The notes: generated from the letters alone by a model not told the origin. Shown: positions 24,851 to 34,198, counted from the first letter of the stretch. The stretch is 64,000 bases of DNA from Pseudomonas azerbaijanoccidentalis (GCF_019145495.1 NZ_JAHSTU010000006.1:1-64000), one strand, 5' to 3'. Numbers and translations are program-made.

Positions 24851-25234
24851 ATGCGCTGGTCAGCTTTCAGCCTGTTTGGCTTCCTCAGCCTTTTCGCCGC
24901 CGTGCCGTCGGCCAGTGCCGCCGGGGAGGACTATGGCGTGCTGATCATTTCCCGCGAGCGCCTGGAAGTCGCGACCAGTTGCGAAATCGGTGTGTACATC
25001 CAGGACCAATTGGCGGCGCGGCTGTTCCAGGAGCAAAGCACGTCATTCAACCTGCCAGCGGGCAATGTGTCGTTGCGCCTCAAACTGCTGCCGGGCCAGG
25101 CACCGGGTTGCAATCCGGGGATGCTGGCGCCGGGCTCGCAGGACATCCAACTCAGGGCCGGCGATGTGCTCAAGTACCGGATCGCGATGACGCAGGAAGG
25201 GATGTATCTCAAACGTGCAGGCTTGGGGTACTGA
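24851..25234 (+). CDS. Small secreted protein of unknown function within the copper cluster
   Basis: This 127-residue protein has a signal peptide (about 1-23, cleavage after ASA) and a short beta-rich mature domain. The mature part has two Cys (near 45 and 89) that could form a disulfide. I do not recognise a family. It has a clear AGGAG ribosome binding site and diverges from copZ across a 160-bp gap that holds a CueR box, and it precedes copA by 163 bp. A periplasmic copper role is a reasonable guess from position only. Confidence 0.6.
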   Translation: MRWSAFSLFGFLSLFAAVPSASAAGEDYGVLIISRERLEVATSCEIGVYIQDQLAARLFQEQSTSFNLPAGNVSLRLKLLPGQAPGCNPGMLAPGSQDIQLRAGDVLKYRIAMTQEGMYLKRAGLGY

Positions 25235-25249
25235 GTCGCCTGTCAAAAC

Positions 25250-25320
25250 ATCGCAGCCTTCGGCAGCGCCTACAGACGTACACATAATTGTGTAGGAGCT
25301 GCCGAAGGCTGCGATCTTTT
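25250..25320. repeat. REPIN (GTAGGAGCTGCCGAAGGC type)
   Basis: Inverted arms of the CGCAGCCTTCGGCAG unit flank a short spacer between the small secreted protein and the copA promoter. Confidence 0.85.
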
Positions 25321-25337
25321 GCTTTGAAAAATGGCGC

Positions 25338-25369
25338 TTGACCTTGCCAACATGGCAAGGTTGATCCTG
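25338..25369 (+). promoter_or_regulatory. CueR-type operator/promoter of copA
   Basis: TTGACC (25338-25343) overlaps the dyad CCTTGCC-AACAT-GGCAAGG (25342-25360). The -35 box and this dyad in a long spacer are the CueR signature. The -10 near 25363 is weak, typical of MerR-type promoters. Confidence 0.85.
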
Positions 25370-25397
25370 TAGGCATCTACTACAGGGAGTGCGACCG

Positions 25398-27791
25398 ATG
25401 TCCGATTCCACCACATTCGATCTGCCGATTGCCGGCATGACTTGCGCCAGCTGCGCCGGGCGTGTCGAGCGGGCCTTGAGCAAAGTCATCGGTGCCAGTG
25501 CTGTCAGCGTCAATCTCGCCACAGAGCAGGCCCGGGTCCAGGCACCCGCCGACAGCCTGCCCGCCTTAATGGATGCTGTGGCCAAGGCCGGTTACAGCGT
25601 GCCGCAGCAATCCCTCGAATTGTGCATCGACGGCATGACCTGCGCGTCGTGCGTCGGCCGCGTCGAACGTGCGCTGAACAAGGTGCCGGGGGTGAAGAGC
25701 GTCAGCGTCAACCTGGCGAACGAACGCGCGCACCTGGAACTGCTCGGCCAAATCGATCCGCAAACCTTGATCGCCGCCGTGACCAAAGCAGGTTACGCCG
25801 CCAGCGTCTGGGAAGCCGAACACCCACAAACCGACACTCAACAAACCCGCCTGCACCGCGAACGCTGGGCGTTGATCGCCGCCATCGCCCTCGCCTTGCC
25901 GCTGGTGTTGCCGATGCTGCTGCAACCGTTCGGCGTGCACTGGATGCTCCCGGCGTGGGCGCAATTTGCCTTGGCCACTCCGGTGCAATTCATCTTCGGC
26001 GCGCGGTTTTATGTGGCCGCGTGGAAAGCTGTGCGCGCTGGTGCCGGCAACATGGATCTGCTGGTCGCCCTGGGCACCAGCGCCGGTTATGGCTTGAGTG
26101 TCTACGAGTGGGCCACCGCTGCCGGGCGTATGCCGCATCTGTATTTCGAAGCCTCGGCAGTGGTAATCGCTCTAGTGTTGCTGGGTAAATACCTGGAGAG
26201 CCGCGCCAAACGCCAGACCGCCAGCGCCATCCGCGCACTGGAGGCGTTGCGGCCGGAGCGGGCCATTCAGGTCATCGACGGTCGCGAACAGGATGTGGCT
26301 ATCAGCGCCCTGCGCCTCGATGATCTGGTAATGGTCAAACCCGGCGAACGTTTTCCGGTGGACGGTGAAGTGGTCGAAGGCCAGAGCCATGCCGATGAAG
26401 CGTTGATCAGCGGTGAAAGCCTGCCGGTGCCGAAACAACCCGGTGACAAGGTGACGGGCGGCGCGATCAACGGTGAAGGTCGATTGCTGGTCCGCACACA
26501 GGCGCTCGGCGCGGAAACCGTGCTGGCGCGCATCATTCGGCTGGTGGAAGACGCTCAGGCCGCGAAGGCACCTATCCAGAAACTGGTGGATAAAATCAGC
26601 CAGGTTTTCGTCCCGGTGGTGCTGTTACTGGCCCTGGCGACGCTGATCGGTTGGTGGCTGTATGGCGCACCGCTGGAAACCGCGTTGATCAATGCCGTTG
26701 CGGTGTTGGTGATCGCCTGCCCTTGTGCGCTGGGCCTGGCCACGCCGACGGCGATCATGGCCGGCACCGGTGTGGCCGCGCGTTACGGCATTCTGATCAA
26801 GGACGCCGAAGCGCTGGAACGTGCCCATGAAGTCAGTGCGGTGGTGTTCGACAAGACCGGTACCCTGACCTCGGGCGCTCCGCGCATCGCACACTTGAGT
26901 GCCGTCGACGGTGACGAAGCCACGCTGCTGCAACGGGCCGGCGCCCTGCAACGCGGCAGTGAGCATCCATTGGCCAAAGCGGTGCTGGATGCCTGCGCTG
27001 AACGCTCGTTGCCGGTGGACGCCGTCACTGACAGCCAGTCCCTGACCGGTCGCGGCATTGCCGGCACTCTCGAAGGACGGCGACTGGCGCTGGGCAACCG
27101 GCGCCTGCTTGAAGAAAGCGGCCTGAGCGCTGGTGCGTTGGCGGATTCCGCTGCCGCGTGGGAGACCGAAGGCCGGACGCTGTCCTGGCTGATCGAGCAA
27201 AGTCCCGCGCCGAAGGTGTTGGGCCTGTTTGCCTTCGGTGACACCCTCAAACCCGGCGCACTGCATGCGGTGCAGCAATTGAGCGCACGGCACATCAGCA
27301 GCCATTTGCTGACCGGTGACAACCGCGGCAGTGCCAAAGTGGTTGCCGAGGCGCTGGGCATTACCGACGTGCACGCCGAAGTGCTGCCGGCGGACAAAGC
27401 CGCGACCGTCGCGGCGCTGAAAAAAACCGGCGTGGTGGCGATGGTCGGTGATGGCATCAACGACGCCCCGGCACTGGCCGCCGCCGACATCGGCATCGCC
27501 ATGGGCGGCGGCACCGATGTGGCCATGCACGCAGCCGGCATCACTCTGATGCGCGGCGATCCGCGCCTGGTGCCTGCGGCGCTGGAAATCAGCCGCAAGA
27601 CCTACGCAAAAATCCGCCAGAACCTGTTTTGGGCCTTCGTCTATAACCTGGTCGGTATTCCACTGGCAGCCTTCGGTTTCCTCAATCCGGTGCTGGCCGG
27701 TGCGGCGATGGCGTTGTCCAGCGTCAGCGTGGTGAGCAATGCGTTACTGTTGAAAACCTGGAAACCCGAGGATCTGGAGGACAACCGATGA
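25398..27791 (+). CDS. copA: Copper-translocating P-type ATPase
   Basis: This 797-residue P1B-type ATPase exports Cu(I) across the inner membrane. It has two N-terminal HMA domains with GMTCASC (Cys 16/19 and 82/85), the transmembrane CPC motif (about 441-443), the phosphorylated Asp in DKTGT (about 485) and the GDGINDAP hinge. The start at 25398 follows GGGAG by 8 bases; a GTG three codons upstream overlaps that site. It overlaps cueR by 4 bp (ATGA) and lies behind a CueR box, giving copper feedback. In Pseudomonas it may be named cueA. Confidence 0.95.
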   Translation: MSDSTTFDLPIAGMTCASCAGRVERALSKVIGASAVSVNLATEQARVQAPADSLPALMDAVAKAGYSVPQQSLELCIDGMTCASCVGRVERALNKVPGVKSVSVNLANERAHLELLGQIDPQTLIAAVTKAGYAASVWEAEHPQTDTQQTRLHRERWALIAAIALALPLVLPMLLQPFGVHWMLPAWAQFALATPVQFIFGARFYVAAWKAVRAGAGNMDLLVALGTSAGYGLSVYEWATAAGRMPHLYFEASAVVIALVLLGKYLESRAKRQTASAIRALEALRPERAIQVIDGREQDVAISALRLDDLVMVKPGERFPVDGEVVEGQSHADEALISGESLPVPKQPGDKVTGGAINGEGRLLVRTQALGAETVLARIIRLVEDAQAAKAPIQKLVDKISQVFVPVVLLLALATLIGWWLYGAPLETALINAVAVLVIACPCALGLATPTAIMAGTGVAARYGILIKDAEALERAHEVSAVVFDKTGTLTSGAPRIAHLSAVDGDEATLLQRAGALQRGSEHPLAKAVLDACAERSLPVDAVTDSQSLTGRGIAGTLEGRRLALGNRRLLEESGLSAGALADSAAAWETEGRTLSWLIEQSPAPKVLGLFAFGDTLKPGALHAVQQLSARHISSHLLTGDNRGSAKVVAEALGITDVHAEVLPADKAATVAALKKTGVVAMVGDGINDAPALAAADIGIAMGGGTDVAMHAAGITLMRGDPRLVPAALEISRKTYAKIRQNLFWAFVYNLVGIPLAAFGFLNPVLAGAAMALSSVSVVSNALLLKTWKPEDLEDNR

Positions 27792-28201
27792 ACATCGGCC
27801 AAGCGGCCCGTCACAGCGGCCTGAGCGCAAAGATGATCCGTTATTACGAGTCCATCGGTTTGCTCAAGGCGGCGCACCGCACCGACAGTGGTTACCGGAT
27901 GTACGGCGATGCCGACCTGCACACCTTGGCCTTCATCAAACGCTCGCGGGATCTGGGATTTTCGCTGGAGGAAGTCGGCAAACTGCTGACCCTGTGGCAG
28001 GACCGTCAACGTGCCAGCGCCGATGTGAAGGCCCTGGCCCGGCAGCATATCGATGAGCTGAACCAGAAGATCCTTGAGCTGGGCCAGTTGCGCGATACGC
28101 TGCAAGACTTGGTTGAGCATTGTCAGGGGGATCACCGGCCGGACTGCCCGATTTTGAAGAACCTGGAATCGGGGTGTTGTGTCAAACCGGTTCGCGCCTG
28201 A
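27788..28201 (+). CDS. cueR: Cu(I)-responsive MerR family regulator
   Basis: This 137-residue MerR protein has the DNA-binding N-terminus (NIGQAARHSGLSAKMIRYYE). The two metal ligands Cys112 and Cys120 (CQGDHRPDC) are at exactly the spacing of CueR. It activates copA and copZ when Cu(I) binds. A second pair of Cys near the end (GCC, about 130-131) is common in these proteins. It is translationally coupled to copA by a 4-bp overlap. Confidence 0.95.
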   Translation: MNIGQAARHSGLSAKMIRYYESIGLLKAAHRTDSGYRMYGDADLHTLAFIKRSRDLGFSLEEVGKLLTLWQDRQRASADVKALARQHIDELNQKILELGQLRDTLQDLVEHCQGDHRPDCPILKNLESGCCVKPVRA

Positions 28202-28215
28202 AAGCCGATTCTTGT

Positions 28216-28292
28216 GTAGGAGCTGCCGAAGGCTGCGATCTTTTGATTTCAGAAGCAAAGATCAAAAGATCGCAGCCTTCGGCAGCTCCTAC
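28216..28292. repeat. REPIN (GTAGGAGCTGCCGAAGGC type)
   Basis: A near-perfect inverted pair of the full unit, including the GATCTTTTGAT tails, lies just downstream of cueR. Confidence 0.9.
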
Positions 28293-28302
28293 AGGGGATG
28301 AC

Positions 28303-28329
28303 AAAAAACCCGGCCGAAGCCGGGTTTTT
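28303..28329. terminator. Bidirectional terminator between cueR and the RIO kinase gene
   Basis: ACCCGGC-CGAA-GCCGGGT is flanked by an A-run on the left and TTTTT on the right. It can stop transcription from both convergent genes. Confidence 0.92.
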
Positions 28330-28339
28330 CTTTAGCCGA

Positions 28340-29233
28340 TCACTGCATCCAGGGCGGAGGCGGTTCTTCGGTTTTGCCGGGTGGCGCATCGTCGGCCGTA
28401 CGGGCCGCTTGCTTGCGCTCTTCATCCAGGCGCGCGGCCTCGATCTCACGCATGATGCCGCCCACGTCCGCCAGTTCTTCCGGCTCGTCGAACTCGCCGG
28501 TCAGGACACTGGCCGGGTGCAAGGTACCGGCCTCGTACAAGGCCCACATTTCCTTGGCGTACCGAGTCTTTTTCAGCTCCGGCGCAAACCGGCCGAAATA
28601 GGACGCCATGTTTCCCACATCCCGCTCCAGCATGCTGAAGGCGTGGTTGTTGCCCGCGGCATCCACCGCTTGCGGCAAGTCGATGATCACTGGGCCGGTC
28701 GGCGTCAGCAGTACGTTGAACTCGGAGAGGTCACCGTGCACCAAACCGGTACACAACATCAGCACGATCTGCGAAATCAGAAACGCGTGGTACTCGCGCG
28801 CCTGATCTGGCTCCAGCACCACGTCGTTCAGACGCGGCGCGGCATCGCCGTACTCGTCGGCTACCAGCTCCATGAGCAGCACGCCTTCGAGGAAGTCATA
28901 CGGCTTGGGCACCCGCACGCCGGCGTTGGCCAGACGAAACAGCGCCGCCACTTCGGCGTTCTGCCAGGCGTCTTCGGTTTCCTTGCGGCCGAACTTGGAG
29001 CCCTTGGCCATGGCCCGGGCCTGACGACTGTTGCGCACCTTGCGGCCTTCCTGATACTCGGCCGCCTGACGGAAACTGCGTTTATTCGCCTCCTTGTAGA
29101 CCTTCGCGCAACGTAACTGGTTGCCGCAGCGCACTACGTAAACAGCTGCTTCTTTACCACTCATGAGTGGGCGCAGCACCTCGTCGACCAGACCGTCCTC
29201 GATCAGGGGTTCAATGCGTTTTGGAGTCTTCAT
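28340..29233 (-). CDS. RIO family serine protein kinase
   Basis: This 297-residue RIO1-like kinase has the ATP-binding segment SGKEAAVYVV with the Lys in CAKVYK, the catalytic loop LVHGDLSEFNVLL and the metal-binding IIDLPQAVD. It has a proline- and acid-rich C-terminal tail ending PPPPW. Bacterial RIO kinases are widespread but their targets are not well defined. It is a single gene ending at the bidirectional terminator. Confidence 0.9.
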   Translation of the reverse strand: MKTPKRIEPLIEDGLVDEVLRPLMSGKEAAVYVVRCGNQLRCAKVYKEANKRSFRQAAEYQEGRKVRNSRQARAMAKGSKFGRKETEDAWQNAEVAALFRLANAGVRVPKPYDFLEGVLLMELVADEYGDAAPRLNDVVLEPDQAREYHAFLISQIVLMLCTGLVHGDLSEFNVLLTPTGPVIIDLPQAVDAAGNNHAFSMLERDVGNMASYFGRFAPELKKTRYAKEMWALYEAGTLHPASVLTGEFDEPEELADVGGIMREIEAARLDEERKQAARTADDAPPGKTEEPPPPWMQ

Positions 29234-29690
29234 CAGCTTTTATTGTGGGTCCTTTATTACCAAACACGCGAAAGTCATTCGTTATACGGCAATCCACTCA
29301 TCGGTGGGAGGGGGTGCCGACCTATGAACACTGCCAGGAACAACAAGAAGCACACAATGTGCCGGATTCCTCACAAAAACCTGACGTCCTTCGTCGGTCG
29401 CCAACGATCATAGCCGAGCCTGTACCACTTGTTGTTCAAGGCCTGCGAGGGCATTTGTGACAGAAGCTGACATCCCACGCTCCGCACATCGCAGGATTTT
29501 TCTTCACAGCCCTCAATTTCCTCCGACAACAGCCGAAGTCCTAAGTGACAAAGTGATTTGTCCGACAATCGCTCCCCCAATAAAGGCGATGCCGCACTCA
29601 AGGATCAGGGTTGACCAAGAACGTTTACGGCTGCCAATAAACCGCGAGTCATCTGCACTGCGTGGGCCTACAAGAAAATCTGGAGCGCGG
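29234..29690. other. Intergenic region before the chemoreceptor gene
   Basis: This 457-bp gap has no convincing gene; an in-frame extension of the chemoreceptor to 29457 has no ribosome binding site. A possible FliA (sigma-28) promoter lies at 29513-29539. Confidence 0.45.
29513..29539 (+). promoter_or_regulatory. Possible FliA (sigma-28) promoter for the chemoreceptor
   Basis: TCAATTTC, then 11 bases, then GCCGAAGT fits the geometry of FliA promoters (TAAAGTTT-N11-GCCGATAA) with five of eight matches in each half. The leader to the gene would be about 140 nt. This is tentative. Confidence 0.3.
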
Positions 29691-31637
29691 ATGAACATCA
29701 AACAGAAGTTGACCTGGGCGTTTGCAATCATCGCCTGCTTGCCCGTGGTGCTGGTCGCCACCCTCGTTGTGCTGAACTTGCGCAGTGATGCCAAGGACGG
29801 ATTCATCGACAGCAGCGGTCGTGAAATCCGTCAGGTCAGCAATGCCATGCAACTGTTTTTCGACGGCATCAGCCAGAACGTCGAGTACCTGGCCAAGCAA
29901 CCGCTGATCACCAATTCCGACGACAGCCTCAAGACCTACATGAGCGCCAACGCCGCCAGCGTTCCTCAAGGTGAGGCGGACAAGAAACTCTTCAGCTTCC
30001 TGCAGGAACTGGGCAACGCTCACCCGTCCTATGCCTACGCGATTCTCGGCACCGCCGCCGGTGGCTATGTGTCGTGGCCGGACGATGCCAAGCTGGCCAA
30101 CTACGACCCGCGCCAGCGTCCGTGGTACAAGGCGGCCCAGGCCAAACCGGGCAAGCCGTTCCGTACCGAGGCTTATTACTGGGCCGAAAACGATACGTCC
30201 TACGTCAGCACCGTCCGCACCATCGACAATAAGCTGGGCACCAACGGCGGCGTGGTCAGTATCGACGTGTCGCTCAAACAGCTCACCGAACTGGTCAAAC
30301 AGATCAAACTCGGCGAAACCGGTTACCTGATGCTGCTGGAAAACAACGGCACCGTGCTGGTCGACCCGAAGCAACCGGAACACAACTTCAAAGCCTTGGG
30401 CAGCCTCGGCGAAGGTTATGCGCAACTGGCCAAGGCCGGCAAAGGCCTGGTTGAAGTCGAACTCAATGGCGAGCGTTACATGGCCAACGTCTGGCCTTCC
30501 GAGCAACTGGGTTGGACCTTTATCGGCCTGATCAAGCAAAGCGATGTGATGAGCACCGCGACCCAGTTGACCTGGTTGATCGCCATCATCGCGGCAGTGC
30601 TGGCGGTGATCTTTGCAGTGGTCGGCGCCAGTTTCGCCAGCGTCATCGTGCGTCCGATCCGCAGCGTGGCCGATGGCCTGGAAGGCATCGCCCAAGGTGA
30701 AGGCGACCTGACCAAGAACCTGCAAGTGCGTGGCAGCGATGAAACCGCGCAACTGGCCAGTTGGTTCAACCAGTTCTTGACCGCGATTCGCAACCTGATC
30801 CAGAGCATCGGCGGTGCCGCCACAAAGATTCTCGCCACCTCGAAAAGCTCGACCCAGGTGTCCAGCGACATGGCCGAAGCCGCTGGGCGCCAGCGTGAAG
30901 CGGTGGACATGGTGTCCACGGCGTTCCACGAAATGGTCGCCACCGCCAACGAAGTAGCGCGTTCGTGCAGCCAGGCGGCCGAGTCCGCCGACAGCGGCCA
31001 GCGTCAGGCCCGCGAAGGCCAGCAACAGATCGACGCCGCGGTGAGCAGCGTCGATCGACTGAGCCAGGAAATCGAGCAGTCCGCGCAATCGATGCAACAG
31101 CTTGAGCGCGACAGCAATGACATCCAGTCGATCCTCGGGACCATCCGTTCGATCGCCGAACAGACCAACCTGCTGGCATTGAACGCGGCCATCGAAGCAG
31201 CGCGGGCCGGTGAACAAGGGCGTGGTTTTGCGGTGGTCGCCGACGAAGTTCGGGCACTGGCCAAACGCACAGCCGACTCCACTGCGGAGATTGACGGGCT
31301 GTTGGGTAATCTGGCCAAGCGCACCAGCCAGGTGACGCAGCAGATGCATGCGAGCCTGGAAGTGTCGCAACAGTCGGTGTCACGCATTGGCGAAGCGCGC
31401 AGCAGCTTCGGGCAGATCCGCGAATCGGTGGACGTGATCCGCGACATGAACACACAGATTGCCACCGCCGCGGAACAGCAACATCAGGTGGCCGAAGACA
31501 TCAACCGGCACATCAGCCAGATCCATGGCGATGCGCAACTGGTGGCGGAACTGGCGAACTCGGCGCGACTGGATTCGCAAAGCCTGGCCGGATTGTCCAA
31601 TGAGCTGGATGGGTTGGTGCGTCGCTTCAGGACCTAA
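29691..31637 (+). CDS. Methyl-accepting chemotaxis protein with dCache sensor
   Basis: This 648-residue chemoreceptor has a transmembrane helix (about 9-30), a periplasmic dCache domain (about 35-275), a second helix (about 285-310), HAMP and a cytoplasmic signalling domain with the hairpin EQTNLLALNAAIEAARAGEQ. In dCache, Tyr138, Arg143, Trp145, Tyr146 and Asp192 match the spacing of the amino-acid-binding motif known from PctA-type receptors. An amino acid or amine ligand is therefore likely. GGAG lies 7-8 bases upstream of the ATG. No C-terminal pentapeptide for CheR is obvious. Confidence 0.9.
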   Translation: MNIKQKLTWAFAIIACLPVVLVATLVVLNLRSDAKDGFIDSSGREIRQVSNAMQLFFDGISQNVEYLAKQPLITNSDDSLKTYMSANAASVPQGEADKKLFSFLQELGNAHPSYAYAILGTAAGGYVSWPDDAKLANYDPRQRPWYKAAQAKPGKPFRTEAYYWAENDTSYVSTVRTIDNKLGTNGGVVSIDVSLKQLTELVKQIKLGETGYLMLLENNGTVLVDPKQPEHNFKALGSLGEGYAQLAKAGKGLVEVELNGERYMANVWPSEQLGWTFIGLIKQSDVMSTATQLTWLIAIIAAVLAVIFAVVGASFASVIVRPIRSVADGLEGIAQGEGDLTKNLQVRGSDETAQLASWFNQFLTAIRNLIQSIGGAATKILATSKSSTQVSSDMAEAAGRQREAVDMVSTAFHEMVATANEVARSCSQAAESADSGQRQAREGQQQIDAAVSSVDRLSQEIEQSAQSMQQLERDSNDIQSILGTIRSIAEQTNLLALNAAIEAARAGEQGRGFAVVADEVRALAKRTADSTAEIDGLLGNLAKRTSQVTQQMHASLEVSQQSVSRIGEARSSFGQIRESVDVIRDMNTQIATAAEQQHQVAEDINRHISQIHGDAQLVAELANSARLDSQSLAGLSNELDGLVRRFRT

Positions 31638-31642
31638 GGAGC

Positions 31643-31708
31643 AAAAGATCGCAGCCTGCGGCAGCTCCTACAGGGATGGGCGTAGGAACTGCCGCAGGCT
31701 GCGATTTT
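31643..31708. repeat. REPIN (GTAGGAGCTGCCGCAGGC type)
   Basis: Two inverted arms with the CGCAGCCTGCGGCAG core lie between the convergent chemoreceptor and AraC genes. The right arm has GTAGGAACTGCC, one substitution. Confidence 0.85.
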
Positions 31709-31717
31709 TGTCCGGCA

Positions 31718-32509
31718 CTACTGCTTGAACAACTCCCCCGGGGTAAACCCGAACAAGCTTTTGAACGCGGCAATAAACGCTGACGTCGAGTCATACCCAC
31801 ACGACAGCGCCGCGTTGGTGACGCTGTCCCCTTCCTCCAGCAAACTCAACGACGACAGCAATCGCGCCCGTTGCCGCCAACCTCGAAAGCTCAGGCCGGT
31901 TTCGCGCTGGAACAGGCGCATCAGGGTTTTTTCCGAGGTCCCCAAACGCTCAGCCCATTCCTGCAACGTCACGTTGCGTTCGGGGTTTTCGATCAGTTCG
32001 TTGCACAACCCCAACAACCGTTCGTGGCGGGGCAGCGGCAGGGAAAACCCGACTTCCGGCAACCCCGCCAATTGATCCAGCAACACGCTTACCAAGCGCG
32101 CCTCTTGGCTGTCGCCCTGTGGGTACTCCACGGGCAACTGGCAAAAACTCTTGATCAGTTCCCGGGCCAGTGGGGTCACTTCCAGTACGCGGCAACGCCC
32201 GTCCGCCCATTGGCAATCCTCGCGGCGCACGTACAGGCTGCGCATTTCGGCGCGCATCGACGTCACCACTTGATGATCAAGATCCGCCGGAATCCAGATG
32301 CCCCATTGCGGCGGCGCAAAGAAACTGCCTTCGGCGGTGTGCACACCGAGAACGCCACTGATGGCGTAGGAAAACTGCACCCAGTCATGTCGATGGGACG
32401 GCGTCCAGGAACCGGCATTGAGGCTTTCCACCCGGGCATACAGCGGACGCGGCAGTACGGTGATCGGTGGGATGCTTCGTTCGAGGGAGATTTGTCCGTT
32501 AGTCGGCAT
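31718..32509 (-). CDS. AraC family transcriptional regulator
   Basis: This 263-residue protein has an N-terminal cupin-like domain (HRHDWVQFSYAISG near residue 39) and a C-terminal double helix-turn-helix (EWAERLGTSEKTLMRLFQRE; then ALSCGYDSTSAFIAAFKSLF with FTPGELF). It belongs to the group of AraC regulators usually found beside MFS exporters, but no such gene is adjacent here. Its target and ligand are unknown. Confidence 0.88.
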   Translation of the reverse strand: MPTNGQISLERSIPPITVLPRPLYARVESLNAGSWTPSHRHDWVQFSYAISGVLGVHTAEGSFFAPPQWGIWIPADLDHQVVTSMRAEMRSLYVRREDCQWADGRCRVLEVTPLARELIKSFCQLPVEYPQGDSQEARLVSVLLDQLAGLPEVGFSLPLPRHERLLGLCNELIENPERNVTLQEWAERLGTSEKTLMRLFQRETGLSFRGWRQRARLLSSLSLLEEGDSVTNAALSCGYDSTSAFIAAFKSLFGFTPGELFKQ

Positions 32510-32587
32510 TGACTGGCCTTGTGTTGCGAGACGGCAGATAGGCCAACGTTAGGTCATGTCGAAAGTCTATTCAACACCGGTAATACC

Positions 32588-32677
32588 TGTGGGAGCTGGC
32601 TTGCCAGCGATAGCGGTGTGTCAGCAACAGAGATGTCGAATGTGCAATCCCCATCGCTGGCAAGCCAGCTCCCACAG
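32588..32677. repeat. REPIN (GTGGGAGCTGGCTTGCCAGCGAT type)
   Basis: Inverted arms of the GGGAGCTGGCTTGCCAGCGA unit flank a spacer with GTGTGTCAG. It lies between the AraC gene and the end of the thiolase gene. Confidence 0.88.
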
Positions 32678-32704
32678 GTTTTCGGTTTCATCCCATTACA
32701 GTTT

Positions 32705-33982
32705 TCAGCGTTCAATGATCGCCGTCACGCCTTGGCCGCCTGCCGCACAAATCGAAATCAGCCCACGCCCTTTCCCCGCTGCATCCAGCAGCTTCGCCAG
32801 GTTGGCAACAATGCGCCCACCCGTGGCGGCAAACGGATGCCCCGCCGCCAGCGAACTGCCTTTGACGTTGAGACGGCTGCGGTCGATGGAGCCCAGCGCA
32901 GTGTCGAGGCCGAGGCGGGTTTTGCAGTACTCCGGATCTTCCCAGGCTTTCAGCGTGCACAGCACTTGCGCGGCGAAAGCTTCGTGGATTTCGTAGTAGT
33001 CGAAATCCTGCAGGCTCAGGCCATTGCGCGCCAGCAAACGCGGTACTGCGTACACCGGCGCCATCAACAAACCTTCGGCACCGTTGACGAAATCCACCGC
33101 CGCCGCCTCGCCGTCGCGCAGGTAGGCGAGAATCGGCAAACCACGTTCCTTCGCCCACTCTTCGCTGCCCAGCAGCACCAGGGACGCGCCATCGGTCAGT
33201 GGCGTGGAGTTGCCCGCCGTCAGGGTGCCCTTGGCACTTTTTTCGTAGGCCGGTTTGAGCGCGGCGAGCTTTTCCAGCGTCGAATCCGCACGCAAATTGT
33301 TGTCGCGGGTGAGGCCGAGGAACGGCGTCATCAGGTCGTTATGCCACCCTTCGGCGTAGGACGCGGCCAGTTTCTGATGGCTTTCCAGAGCCAGCTGATC
33401 CTGTGCTTCGCGAGGGATGTTCCAGGTTTGCGCCATCAACTCGCAATGCTGACCCATCGACAAACCGGTACGAGGCTCGCCGTTGCGCGGGAACTCGGGG
33501 ATCAGATGGTGCGGCCGTAATTGCAGAAAAGTTTTCAGTTTGTCGCCCGTGCTCTTGGCGCGGTTGGCTTGCAGCAGGATCTTGCGCACCCCTTCACTGA
33601 CGCTGATCGGCGCATCGGAGGTGGTATCGACACCACCGGCAATGCCGCACTCGATCTGGCCCAGGGCAATCTTGTTGGCCACCAGCAACGCGGCTTCCAG
33701 ACCGGTGCCGCAAGCCTGCTGAATGTCATAGGCCGGGGTCGCAGGTGACAGCCGTGAGCCGAGCACGCATTCGCGGGTCAGGTTCATGTCCCGCGACAAC
33801 TTGAGCACCGCTCCGGCAACCACTTCGCCAATGCGCTGACCGTGCAGGTTGTAACGCTCGATCAAGCCTTCGAGCGCGGCGGTGAGCATCTCCTGGTTAC
33901 TGGCGGTGGCGTATGGCCCGTTGGACCGGGCGAAGGGAATCCGGTTACCGCCAATGATTGCGACGCGACGCAGTTGAGTCAT
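32705..33982 (-). CDS. Acetyl-CoA C-acyltransferase (thiolase)
   Basis: This 425-residue thiolase has its nucleophilic Cys near residue 91 (QQACGTGLEAA), the His in AAGHPFAATGGR, and the C-terminal acid/base Cys in CAAGGQG. It is of the FadI-like type that can degrade or condense acyl-CoAs. AGGGGA precedes the ATG at 33982; an open frame running far upstream to 35533 is only the antisense of the divergent gene. It is divergent from a long FabG and a MaoC gene, the layout of P. aeruginosa PA4785-PA4786. Confidence 0.9.
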   Translation of the reverse strand: MTQLRRVAIIGGNRIPFARSNGPYATASNQEMLTAALEGLIERYNLHGQRIGEVVAGAVLKLSRDMNLTRECVLGSRLSPATPAYDIQQACGTGLEAALLVANKIALGQIECGIAGGVDTTSDAPISVSEGVRKILLQANRAKSTGDKLKTFLQLRPHHLIPEFPRNGEPRTGLSMGQHCELMAQTWNIPREAQDQLALESHQKLAASYAEGWHNDLMTPFLGLTRDNNLRADSTLEKLAALKPAYEKSAKGTLTAGNSTPLTDGASLVLLGSEEWAKERGLPILAYLRDGEAAAVDFVNGAEGLLMAPVYAVPRLLARNGLSLQDFDYYEIHEAFAAQVLCTLKAWEDPEYCKTRLGLDTALGSIDRSRLNVKGSSLAAGHPFAATGGRIVANLAKLLDAAGKGRGLISICAAGGQGVTAIIER

Positions 33983-34024
33983 GAAAATCCCCTGATGAAA
34001 AATCTGATCTGAACACTTCCCCCT

Positions 34025-34107
34025 GTAGGAGCTGCCGAAGGCTGCGTTCTTTTGCCTTTGATTTTTGAAATCAAGATCAACAGATCGCAGCCTTCGGCAG
34101 CTCCTAC
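34025..34107. repeat. REPIN (GTAGGAGCTGCCGAAGGC type)
   Basis: Inverted GTAGGAGCTGCCGAAGGCTGCG arms lie inside the 216-bp divergent promoter region between the thiolase and FabG genes. A REPIN in a promoter region is less common than one at a gene end. Confidence 0.88.
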
Positions 34108-34198
34108 AATGATCAAGCGTAGGCCTTATCTCGTGGATCGAACGACTGATTGCCAATCGTGGTCCACACTTTGAACCCCAGCTTTCGGAGCGCGTTCC

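Noticed and set aside
29649..31370. 573-codon frame opposite the chemoreceptor gene
   Set aside because: Antisense shadow of a clear chemoreceptor coding sequence.
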